From positions 62,001 to 126,000 of the forward strand of contig JABVXV010000022.1 of NCBI GenBank assembly GCA_013365325.1: a stretch of 64,000 bases of DNA, written 5' to 3'. Source of the DNA: Dipetalonema caudispina. Taxonomy: Eukaryota; Nematoda; Chromadorea; Rhabditida; Onchocercidae. The notes below the pieces were generated by a model, which searched no databases, was not told where the DNA came from, and saw only the letters and a list, made by a program, of their open reading frames with translations. The first letter of the stretch is position 1, and each line of letters opens with the position of its first letter. A program made the position numbers and the translations under genes. Positions 23,286-34,902 of the stretch are shown piece after piece.

Positions 23286-26200
23286 TTAAACGAAAGTGAA
23301 ATAACCATCCGATTTCCGACGTTTTTTGCTTCGCGTTGGATTTGAACCATCGAAAGGTGGTTTATTCCTTAAGCAATACTTCCATCAAGTGATTTTCATT
23401 TTCTGATTACAGCGATAAAACTTCATGCCAAATTTTTATTACCGTCAAAGAAGATGGTGCTGAAGAATGTGTTCAAACCAGTTGAAAGATCGAACTTTAG
23501 AATAAACACTATTTGAAATTGTAACAATCATTTTGTTACATGTAATTACTGATTTAGACAGTTATTTTGTTCCTATGTTCAGAATAAGTAGAAAAAAAAA
23601 AAGGAACTGAAAGTTTATGTTCAAATGACGCACGCAAAAATCATAGCTCTTGAAAAACCAAAAAAAAAAAAATCCATTCTCCTCGCTGATCATTAGTGCA
23701 GCATTAATTACATGTAAAGTGCGAGTTGTTCTGACAACAGTAAATCATCAATTTCTAATTTAACCAACCTGGTTTGTCCAAGTAGCCATGTTTTAAAATT
23801 TGCATCCAGTTTGCTCGGACTTTGTGTGACACCACCCTCAAACATTTCAATGGGACTCTTTCGCACCCTACAAAACAAAAATTTTCTTTCCTTCTTTTTT
23901 TTTCAAATTTGAAATAAACGAACACAGTAGCTTTCAGAAATTCATGACACAGTGAATGTCTTTTTTGGTATTAAATCAGTGACGCACACGTTGCCATAGG
24001 GTAGCAGTAACAAAAATAACCTGTCATTGAAATTATGCCATAAAGCGACGATCAATTCAGTGGCCATGATATCGCCAGCATGTGCACTTATCATCCTCAT
24101 GCAAAATACACCATCATATCCAAGAAATTTGTGGACAAACTTCTTGACAGACTGTCGATCCGTTGCCAAATCCGTCGCTTTTAAATATTTCCGAATAAAT
24201 TTCATGTGCTAAAACAATGAAATTTTTCTTGATTCGTTCATTACCACTTAAATTGGAAAAGAACTTGATCCTTCGATATAATTGTTAGCAATTTACATTT
24301 CCCTCGATTGACTCTTTTTGTCGAAATAATTTGCTAAACCGAAATCATCAGATAATGAAATGTAAGTGCAATTATTTTGTCTAGAATGAAACTGGCCAAT
24401 GACAATGATATTCAGATCTATGCTTCTGTTAATTCAGTAATGTTTCAAAGATGTGTAAATGTACCATATAGCATTAAGAGAGTTAAAAGCAAAAAGCAAC
24501 ATTTACTTGGCCTGGCAGAAATGACATGAGCATCCAGTGACCCACGGAAAACATACTTACTATTGATACCATGAAGTACCAAAACCACAGAAATAAAAAT
24601 ATTTTCTCATTGAACATATTTATCATCAGTACACATTGCACAGTATGATGGTGAACATTACCGAGAACACGTACCTGAAATTTGCTAATTATTTTCATAT
24701 ATTAAATAAATACAACATTGGTAGTACTTCCTTAAGGGAAGGTCAATTTCAAGTAACAGTACACTTTCTTGAACATTTCTAACAACTTGGATTCCCTTAC
24801 TAAATGCTACAATTTGTGAAAATTTTTTCAATGAACAGAACATACCTCAAAATCACACATAGTGACGCGGGGAAAATTACCGCTTACTTCCCATTCACGA
24901 CCGTTGAGCAGATCCTTGAGTATATGGAAACCATAAAAGATATTGTCGGTACCGAGGAAAGTGTTTAATAAAAATATCTGCCCAACAACATTAATCAAAT
25001 ATAATGTTTTGATAAATACGTACAGGCAAGTCACATAAGAACCCCACCTTTTACTGACGCACATTCCGGACACATCTGTTACCTGAAATATCTTTATAGT
25101 GAACAACCTTCTGCAACTTCACTCTTATTCTTTAATATACCTGATTATCAACTACAGATTGATCGTATCAACGACATTTTCATTTGAGACTCTCATTTAC
25201 TGCACTGATTAAGATTAAGTATTGAAATAAGCAGTTTAAAATCCTTTATTTTTACCTCCCTTTGTATCTCCAGGGCATCTTCCATATGTCCAGCAATAGT
25301 TTGCACTGTAGCTGCTCTTGCATCTGCATCCATCATTCTTGCATCACAAGCCATTTGTGTTAGGCTTTGCACATTAATCCCTAAATTCTGTTATCATTAA
25401 ATTCCTATAATATTTAACTCCTTTTTCACCAACCCACATAGGTAACGAGAAACCATGATGACACAGGTATTTTATCTCCAATGTTACAGGAACTAATCGA
25501 TATAGTCAATCTAAACTTATCATCTTCAGCAGTAATGCTTTCTGTATTTAACTGGATCGATATTTCAACAATACTTAATTGCTATATTGATTTTTCCCTT
25601 TCTGATTCATTAGGATGATTTACTGCTTTACTCAAAGGATGCAATTAATGCTATCTCAATATTCGCACAATGATACTCGACAAAAAGAATTTCACAGAAA
25701 TGCATAGATTGTTCAACTTTTAAGTACATTCAAAGTAATGATTTTGATTAAATGAGTTGTAAGTACTGAATTGCACATTGACATGCATTTGAGTTGATGA
25801 GAACACATTCAGCATAATTAATATTAGGGAGCTTAAAAAAGTATCTCGAAATTAAACAAAGAAAGAATGATAGGAAAAATAAATGCATGGCAGGTCATTA
25901 GTAGCAATTCTATTCAGGCCAGTAAAACAACAGATATTTGATGACATTAAAATGTCATCACCCTTTCCTATCCAAATAATCAGAACAATTGGAAGACTAA
26001 TAAAGTTAACATTCACCTGAGTGCCAGTGTAATAAACCTCTCCACATAATGCATGGAATGTAGAACATCAAAGCCTCAAGAGCGAGTACAAATGGTACCC
26101 ATTGATAGTAGCTAATTTGACGAGCCCTGAAAATTGTTCTCCGGAAATTGACAAGATCATATCATCAATGTAGATGAAACAAATATATAAAAGCCATTTT

Positions 26201-27397
26201 AAAATATTCTATTTCATGTTAATCTGATTAAAAAAAAAAAAAAAAAAAACAAAAAAACCTCCTATCGCCATACTCCAGCGGAAAAGCACTTGTTAAAGGC
26301 AAATAGTATGTATTTTCCACCCAACAATAGTTTTCTGTATATTGTTCCCATGCATCCGTAAACTGTGCTGGCACCCAACATTGGATTGGATACCCTGAAA
26401 TTTGAAATATATCTTAATAAATTTATATTTAAACTGAAATTTTGCATATTTGGATGTTAAAAATCTCCAGACCTTACATCTCAACTACATTATTTAAATG
26501 ATGTTTGAATGACTTATGTTCAACCACTTTTTGCAATGTTAAAAATCTTGGAAATGTAAGTTGGAAGTAAATAGCAAAAAAAGCAGGGGAAGACAGTTTA
26601 GAAATCGTGAAGTGCAATGTAAACTTCGATCAAACTTCTTCAATCGAAATGAGATAGAAAAAAGTCAACTTCTGTAATGCATAGTTGATTGATGCTTTAA
26701 AAAGCGATAAGATCTACAATGCAAACTTCTAAGCAAACAAATTTTTTTGTTTCATATCCTTCGCACTTATCCATATCTATTTTCTTGACAATTTAGTGTT
26801 GTAGCTGTTGCTTAACAGGAAATAAGAATCATTAATTTAATTTGAGATTTTAGCCTCCAGATAGATTCATCTTGTCTAGCATTTCTAAACTGTGGATAGC
26901 AGTTGTATCTTACTGTCATGAACATTATTTATTCAGCAACATATCATTACAATGATTGCAATATTATCTGAAAGTATTTCTTTCTAATAAAGATTGAAAC
27001 ATGATATATCGAATGGACATTTCCCGCGATATCTGATAAAGTGAACAGTAAATAGGAATGTTATTCTGCATCTTTATAGCATGATGAAGAAGCTGAGAAT
27101 TTTTCATATTTAGAAAAATCTTTCAAATTTCAGTTTTGCTTTTATTCTTTGTTGTTTTTTTTTTTTTTTTTTAAATAAATAAACTTCAAATAATGATTGG
27201 TAAATACTCTGGTGGAAATGTATAACTTGCTAATTAGTGGAAAAGAGAAACTCACCAACGTACTGTTTTGCAGAAACGATAATTGCAAACGCAAAAATAA
27301 TGGCAGAGGTATAGTGGTAATTGAGCTTATCAACAAAATCATCATCAACTCGCGGATGGAGCCCTTTGAAGATGGCCGCCAAGTAATAAAGCAGCAT
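23286..27397 (-). CDS. Innexin (gap-junction subunit)
   Basis: Four-pass protein that forms gap junctions and hemichannels in invertebrate membranes. Exons (minus): 27397-27256, 26394-26259, 26126-26017, 25380-25256, 25082-24846, 24674-24507, 24208-24021, 23867-23769, 23367-23286; 428 aa. Start: [10 protein letters not shown], with an in-frame TAA 24 bases upstream of the ATG. Seen: [29 protein letters not shown] and YCWV (the signature YYQWVP follows), two Cys in each extracellular loop, [48 protein letters not shown], and [18 protein letters not shown] helices fall near 27-47, 105-125, 200-220 and 280-300. The C-tail has two readings: spliced to 23367 (ending [13 protein letters not shown]) or read through to a stop at 23708. 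The sequence is unlike UNC-7 or UNC-9 in the tail; I do not name the paralogue. Confidence 0.94.
23708..23768 (-). other. Alternative innexin C-terminus by intron read-through
   Basis: If the weak donor AG|GTTGGT at 23768 is not used, the innexin frame stays open for 20 more codons ([14 protein letters not shown] and so on) and stops at TAA 23708-23710. The tail would be acidic/hydrophobic instead of the basic one from the last exon. Confidence 0.4.
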
Positions 27398-30300
27398 CCC
27401 ACTGCCACCACCGGCCAGTTCTTAAATTCATTTTATATTGAATAATTTTCTAAACATTAAATAATTAAGGCAATTTACCTTAAATTTATCAACTTCAAAA
27501 TTCCATTCCCTTGTTTAGATATCAAATCAATATGATTGCATCTAACAAACAATGATAAAACAATGAAATTTTTAGGCAATAGCGACGATATTTCAGTGTT
27601 ATCCTGAAAAGTGCTTATCAATTGTTGCTATTTATCAGAGAATTATTATTGAATGAATGAATGATAACCTCCACTCAAATTATGTAATATTGATACTGGT
27701 TAACATGAAATAGCAGTAGCAGTAATAGCAGATGTTTCCGCTCAGATCCAGAGCAGTCCCCATTTAAGGGTTGTTTTGGCTTGTCAGAGTGATGTGCTAA
27801 CACGCACGCCGCGATCGTACGTCTTCTATAAATCGAAATTCACAATAATTTGAACATAAAACAGAGCAAACATCAATACGTTTGTGGGACATTTTTTAAA
27901 GAAATACAACGAAATGTAAGATCAGTAATCGTTGTTGAAAATTTTGAACAAATCCGATATTACCGAACTCAAGAAACATTTTTACTACCCATAGGTATGA
28001 TAGTCCAATTAAAATAATTGCTAATTTATCGAACTATTGAATTGGTGAATGTAAAATTGCGCATAATGAGTGTAAATGCATTTCTCACTGAAAGTTGTAC
28101 AGAAAGCATATTCAGATTAGTGATAAATTCTGAAAAAAAAAAAAAAAAATACAAGGACATTCCTCTGATTCATTTCACAGTTTTCTTTAAATTTTTTTGT
28201 GAAAAAAAAAAATTTTAATTTAGTAAGTCATAAGAAAAAAAAAAGAAGAAAAAACGAAATCTAAACTTACTTATAATTTCTACACTAATAATACTTATCA
28301 ACAACTTGGAGATGAAATCGGTGAAATTTTGAAAAAGTGAATGCTCAGAGAACATATGAAAGGGTAATTATGTTTCAACATAATGAGTACCACTTGTACC
28401 ATTGCTTGATAGCTGAAGGATGTATAAACACACGAAGACTGAGAAAGTTGAACAGGATATGACGTACGTGAAGTGAAGTAAAATGAAAATGAAAAATATC
28501 ACTCATGCTATACTGTTAGCATGAATGATAAAAACTGAAGAAATACATTCGTGCATATTAATCTTTGCTATTTTTCAATTAACTTTTAGTTTCCTAAGAA
28601 ATTCTTATGAAAAATAAAAATCAAATTTGAAACAAAAAAATTAAAATGAAAAAGGAAAATCATCAGAACTGTTAAACAAAAAGTATCAATCGATGGCTAA
28701 AGATGTCCCATTTCTTCTATTTTACTGGAAGAAGAAGAATAAAAAAAAAAAAAAAAAAAAAAAACTCTACGAAAGAATGAGAGGAGAAATGAAGCCATTT
28801 ATTAAAAAGGCTCTATGAGGGTTGTGATATTATTGAACATTTTACTTCGGTGAGATAAACAGCAAAGCATGCATACATGTCTTCCATCCCTATAGCTTGA
28901 AAAGGTCCTCTCATCATCACTAATATGCCTTTAAACAAAGATCTTCGATGAAAATTGCCGTTTGGATATCATTTTCGCCTTCTAAGCTAACTAATTCTGA
29001 AACATGCTACTTCAAAAAGTTGAAGGGATTTTTTTTTTTCTTTTTTTTTTTTAAATATGACAACTTTGCATTCTGTTAGTCTAAGCATTAACCTTAATGA
29101 CCAAAATAAAATTACTGGAAGGATTCTTTCTTCCCTTAAATTATAATTCAAAATTCAGTCCAGTTCTGTTGTAGTATTATTACAAAAACTTTTATCTCAT
29201 AAAGGATAATGAATCAATGTTACAAAAATTCCCATCAATAAGATAGCTTGGCAACAACAATCAATTTGACAATATGCCTAACAATTCTTCCTTGTTTTTG
29301 GAAAGATAGATGCAAGAAGGTGTGAAGGAATAATATTCAGATATGAGATCTTCCTCATCCTGCAGTTTCATTTATCTCAAAGGTAAAGCGCTTTATCTCA
29401 TTTGCGAGGTAAACAAAGAGAACAGGAGGATGAGGTTAATTTCAGGATAAACAATTAGAGGCTAAATGGAATCGAAATGTCGCCAAATATGTTGAATAAT
29501 ATAATCCTGGAAGTTACTTAACACCATGAATGGACAGAACACTTTGATGGTACAATGGGAAAAGCCGTGTATTATATCTTCCGTATCGTCAAGAATATAC
29601 AGTAAAGTCCCATATAATCCTGATGACGACAACTACTGTTACAGTCATCATTATCATTTCTCGATAAAAATGAGAAATTAGAAGAATAACTCAAATCGAT
29701 CTCTAGAGAGCTAACAGTCGAAAGTAGCTATGTTATTCAGAACTTAGAGTGTACTGATCGATACGAGAGAATGTTTATAGCAAAGATCAAAAGCACTAAT
29801 TCAGAAGATCGAGTTTGAAAATTAGGAATCGGGAATTATAATTGCCAGTTAATAATTCCAATGAAATATAATACTCTTATGAAAGAGGGTATTAAAAATA
29901 CCGGTAAAGAGATGAATAATTGGGATTCTTTTATTCGGGAAAAAAATGAGTAATTGGGATTACTTCTTTCGAAAGGGAGTAAATAATTGGAATTCCTTCG
30001 TTTTAGGTATTATCATTTCAGTAGCATTACAATGACATTACACAGAGTTACTACGAATTGATCAACGATGAATGATGCACATAGCAAGCTTACACATTTC
30101 AACGTTTTGAAAATGTTCTACTTTCCACTCCTCTAGAAAGCCAAAATCCCCAAGGCCAATTCTAAGAAAATGAAATAAAAAAAGCAAAAAAGTAATCCAT
30201 TCCATTCGACCTGATTATGAAAACTGTTTCTTTTCATAATGAAACGAAAAGAGATGAAAGAAAAGCACCGCAAGAGGCATAGAGAAGGCAAATTGGTTCG

Positions 30301-30540
30301 CCAGCACCAACTGTGCTTTTCCTGAAAATTCGAAGAGCATAATGATTGCTGAAGCGGTGGTTGTGGTCGATCGAAGTTTAACAAGGGAAATCTGTGAAGA
30401 GGTTGTTAAAAGAAGTTCAATAAGTGAATTTGATGAAAGGACAAAAAGGGAAGATTAATGGTAGGAAGCTGAGGATAGGAAAAAGGAGAGGGACGCGAAT
30501 TTGAACTTCGTAGTAAGGTAGAGAAACCTAACACGTACAT
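27398..30540. other. Gene-poor region upstream of the innexin
   Basis: No recognisable coding exon on either strand. A GC-richer island at about 27740-27825, some 350-430 bases upstream of the innexin ATG, may be promoter sequence. Long A or T homopolymers occur at 28133-28149, 28741-28763 and 29031-29052. The minus-strand frame at 30133-30384 shows no domain. Confidence 0.5.
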
Positions 30541-30555
30541 GCACTAGTTGTTACT

Positions 30556-30633
30556 GATGATGAAGATGATAACGATGCCAATGATAACGATGATGATGAT
30601 GATATGATGATGATGATGATGATGATGATGATG

Positions 30634-30665
<32 letters not shown>

Positions 30666-30697
30666 GTGATGATGATGGTGATGATGATGTGATGATG

Positions 30698-30728
<31 letters not shown>

Positions 30729-30760
30729 GGTGATCATCATCATCATCATCATCATCATGT
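30556..30760. repeat. (GAT/ATG)n microsatellite ending in an inverted (ATC)n tract
   Basis: About 200 bases of imperfect GAT trinucleotide repeat, interrupted by GTGATGATG units. At the TGATCA centred on 30733 the repeat switches strand to (ATC)n, so the last 50 or so bases form a perfect-repeat hairpin. The Met/His-rich open frame that it creates on the minus strand is not taken as a gene. Confidence 0.92.
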
Positions 30761-32726
30761 ACTTTGGTTAGGATTGCAACTTCGGAGAGGAAACAAGGAA
30801 AAAGGATGAATGATATGTTTTAGTATTTGGAAAAAGTAACCTATACAACAACAATGTCGTGCTGCTTCAAGTTCGTATCCATAAGGACAATGGGAGGTAG
30901 AGAGTGGACGATGGTTGAAAACAGAGTAAACGGCAAGTAATAGTTAAAATGAAAACAGATTAAGGGTTGAGTTCTTTCTAAGCTGTTTCCCACTTCCTTT
31001 CCTCCCCGCCTACTCCATCCATCGCTTCTCACGCTCCGAACGAACATTGATGATCAGACTGGGCTCAATTCATCGGGCCACATATACGGGCCGAAACATC
31101 ATAGGAGGAGCTGCACAACGCAATTGGTCCTATACAATGAAGTTGGTCCCTTCACTAGGCTCGGTAAATATCCTAAGCATGCGACAATGAGTAACAACAA
31201 CGCAGCACCCCTTCTCCAACATTTCTTGTCCACTTTCCTTCGCTTATTTCACCTCTTCCTCCCCTCCTTCCCTTTTTTTTTTCTTCAATATGTCTTCCTA
31301 TGGTGCCTTGTCCCGTATCCAATCCACCATCATATCCTTATCTTCTCCACTTAAGCACCTCAATAGGAATGAATTCTCGTTCATTTCACACATTAATTTG
31401 ACCACCACTTCCATCACAAATATCAATGTCACAAACATGCTAAAAGTCTATGACCAATTCTTTTTGATCGTCTCTTCCCAATTCCTTTCAATTTCCTTCC
31501 TTACTATCAAAATTACCTTGCTACTACTACTGTTGACATTTGTTTTCGTTGCTATCATCAATGTGCTAATACCGATTAGTCTAGTTGTACATATACATCA
31601 TATATGTTGGCATTACTTCAGTATCAACAAATCTTTGGACAATAGTTTTCATCATTGTAAATTAACAAATTAAAGATGTAAGTGTGTATATGTCATCACA
31701 CCGCAACTGATTATGAACAATATAGTAAATAAATTAGATCTCATCGACATTGGATAGATTGCAAAAACATTCTAAAAATGAAATGAGATATAATCGAAGA
31801 AAGAGAAAAAAAAATATATCAATAATAAGAGAATTAGTTGAATACAATGAATTTAATGTTTCCCTTGGAAAAAATGCTTTTAAAATTAGCATTGTTGCTA
31901 GAATAGAAATTTTTGTAAAGCATTTTATTACCTATTTTTCATGCTGATATCAGTGACCTTTGGTGATCCGAATTGTTTACGTCTAGGAAAAGCTCAAAAA
32001 TTCTCAAACATTTGCAAAGAATTTAATAGAATCAAAGTCTTAAAAAAAGAAAATATTATGTGTTATAGACTAGGAGGTCAAATGAGACTTCTAATGGAGG
32101 ATATTCAATCAATGATGGCAAAATTACTCAATAATACTTCTCTATAAAATCAGTCGACGGTTGTACTTCTGGAAAATAACTACTACTGAGGTTCAATAAA
32201 TAACAAATAAATTTGCTTGTTGCTCACAATACTTCATCAGGAAAACATTGAAATAATTTCTCAGTGTACTTAGCTTGCAGATTTATTCATAAGTTAAAGG
32301 AAGTTCATATTAGCCAGTTATTATTCTGTTGACATTTTAAGCCAATTCCAGGCTTTCTTCGTGCTTAATGATGCATTGAAAACCTATTGCTGCCGATTCC
32401 TTCTCTTCTCCAGTATGCAAAATGGTCCATATCATTTATTGTTTATGTATTGAAATTTCTTGACTTTAATACATTTTCTTAAAGAAAATGAATTAAAGTC
32501 ATTTAAAGCTAATCTTTTAGCTATAATAGCCATACTACGATTGCGAAATACAAATATTGGAAAAAGTTTCAGTCAGTTGAAGAATCGAATTCCAAATTTC
32601 CAGCTCCATTATTTACTTTGTTAGTTTGTGGTGAAGGAAGGGAAAGAAAGTGATTCGAAACTGCTTTTTAGCATATCTAACCACACTTGTTCTATTTCGT
32701 TTGTTGTCTGACTTATGCATCATTAA
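30761..32726. other. Region with no supported gene
   Basis: Short frames only. The longest, 31290-31673 (+), is 127 codons of low-complexity Ile/Thr/Ser/Leu-rich sequence without exon-like borders. A slightly GC-richer block lies at 31000-31230. I see nothing that can be named. Confidence 0.5.
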
Positions 32727-33530
32727 TTAAATTAGTGCAAAAGTAATTGCGGTTTTTGCATTATTGAACTTTGTTGCTTTATGTGCTGAGATATATTTTC
32801 AAATAGATGTACCAATCTTACATATCATTCTTTGCTTTATGTTTTTTTCTTCACTTATGACTTATTATTTGCTGTTTATTTCATTGTAATGTTAGACTAA
32901 GAAGATTATATTAGACGAAACCAAATTAAAATTATTATTTTTTATTTAAATTCAAAACAGCATCGGATGCAGTTTACAATATTAACAAGGTATTTGACCT
33001 AAGAACTGCTTTTGAGCATACAGTAAAGTATTGGTTCAAACGTTCTACAAAAGAGACAAGAGCATTGAAATGAAAAGCGTAGTAAAAAAAAAATCATCAG
33101 AAATTGACAATGACCAACTGGAAGTAATCATTGACCTCTTACAAATGGACTAAAAATTGTTGAAGGATCAGAGACGTCAACTTTCTATGGTTGTTTGATA
33201 TTTGAGGTGAACCAGAAGGTTAAGAAAAGCTCGATCAATGAATATTTTTAACTAAAAGTGCGAAAAAAATCTCCGTTTTCAATTGTTGTCTTCTCTTATT
33301 TCATGCGATAACATCAAACCATTCTTCAGTCGAATGTGACGTACGATAAAAAGTGAATTGAATAAAAACCGACGACGGTAGCTCAACGGTTAGATAAAGA
33401 AGAAGCTCTAAAGCACTTTTGAAAATGCAATTATTTTCGCATCAACCTAATAAAACAGCTTCTATCATGTTATTACTTGAGTTCAATATAAACAGCTGTA
33501 TCGGGACTCTTAAGAAATCGTTTGGTTGAA
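32727..33530 (+). mobile_element. Decayed mariner-family DNA transposon
   Basis: The left end at 32727-32760 matches a mariner terminal inverted repeat (TTAAATTAGTGCAAAAGTAA, then TTGCGGTTTTTGC), close to that of the cecropia/Hsmar1-like group. Transposase relics follow on the plus strand in more than one frame: SDAVYNINKVF and KYWFKR (helix-turn-helix region), SSEIDNDQLEVIIDL (the PSxxDxDxL region), and LDKEEALKHF (the WLDxDEAPKHFPKP region). Several stops and frameshifts break the frame and no right-hand terminal repeat was found, so the copy is dead and truncated at its 3' side. Confidence 0.85.
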
Positions 33531-34849
33531 GACTAGTTGAAAAAAAAATATATTGTGTTATTATCCAGGATATGATGACAAAAAATCATGATGATAATTA
33601 TTTGAATATGAGTGTGAGGTAAAGTTGTATAATTTAATCAAGATTTAAATAGCTTGATACGAGTTGCATTGCATGTAGCCTGCACTGCATGAGGGAGTAA
33701 AACCTTGCGTCTACGATCTTTGGCGTAGCACATAGAAGTCCAGTCTATTAAGGAGGATAGGTAATAAAATTTTTTATTTTAGAGTAAACAAGACAATGAG
33801 AAAAAATGAAAGATAAGAATTTATTTGAAAAAATGAGAAAGTCAGACTTAATCGCGCAAGAAGAAATAATGCAAATGAATTGTGTGAAAAAAAAGCAAGA
33901 AGAAAAATCGAGCTACAAATGATGAAGAGTATGAATAATATTTGGTTAAAATTATTTCTTGCGATTTCTTTGAATGCAACTTAATCGTTATCCATTTACG
34001 ACAAAGAAATAATTTTTAATAGAGCCAACCAAATGCGTGGAATGATTTGGAAAATGGAATGATAAATGTGAAATGATTTGAATAGTATCTATCCAGGTAT
34101 TGAGAGGGTAAGGAACTCTAAACAGATAATTTATGCATCAGATCTTCATGTGGATGATTTTAATTTTTTAATATCAATAATTTTTTTTTTTTTTTTTGAT
34201 TTTCCAATTAACCTGATAAAGTAATAAACAGCATGATATCTTTTTTTTTCTTCTCTTTCTATATTGCTTGATTCAAAAAAGTAATTCAGTTATACAATTC
34301 GAATTATGTGCTGCAACGATAAAAATGCACCAGTCCTTTTGGATGGAGAACAGGTTCAAATATTGAAGAGAAAAGGTAAAATGAAAATGTACAATAATAT
34401 AACTGATCATTACATCACCTGTATGTGTTATGTTGTATAAAAACAGATTGAGCCATAGTAAAAAAATCATATGCTTGTTAAACGTTGAACAAATTTTTGC
34501 ATAAAAATTGGCAGAAAGCATTATTTTATGTTGATATAAAAGCTGAAAATTAACGTAATAAAGGGTAAAGATTATACATCCTCATAGATATATAATATGT
34601 ATGCATAAATGATGATCGGTAATAAACAGAAAAATAGTTGGAAAAAGAAAAATTGAAAAATAATTTTGAAATAATTTGGAATAACGTACGAATCTATAAA
34701 GAATAGAAAGCCTTTTTGAGCATAGCACACAATTTATTAGATAAAACTTTACACTAGGAAATGAAATTTTAGCTAGGAAAAGCTTGCATTGCATTCAGTG
34801 TACGAAGCAATGCAGCACCTTTGTTTGCCTCCTTAGCTAGTTAGTTATC

Positions 34850-34864
34850 TACTACTACTACTAT

Positions 34865-34901
<37 letters not shown>

Positions 34902-34902
34902 G
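34850..34902. repeat. (CTA)n trinucleotide microsatellite
   Basis: About 17 consecutive ACT/CTA units with one or two interruptions (TTA, TGC) at the edges. Simple sequence in a gene-poor region; no associated gene. Confidence 0.9.

Noticed and set aside
30528..30758. Met/Ile/His-rich minus-strand frame
   Set aside because: It is the translation of the GAT microsatellite and carries no gene-like features.
31290..31673. 127-codon plus-strand frame
   Set aside because: Biased Ile/Thr/Leu/Ser composition, no domain, no splice context.
33365..33400. tRNA-like A-box (GGTAGCTCAACGGTTAG)
   Set aside because: No B-box or cloverleaf could be completed, and the bases encode the LDKEEALKHF relic of the mariner transposase.
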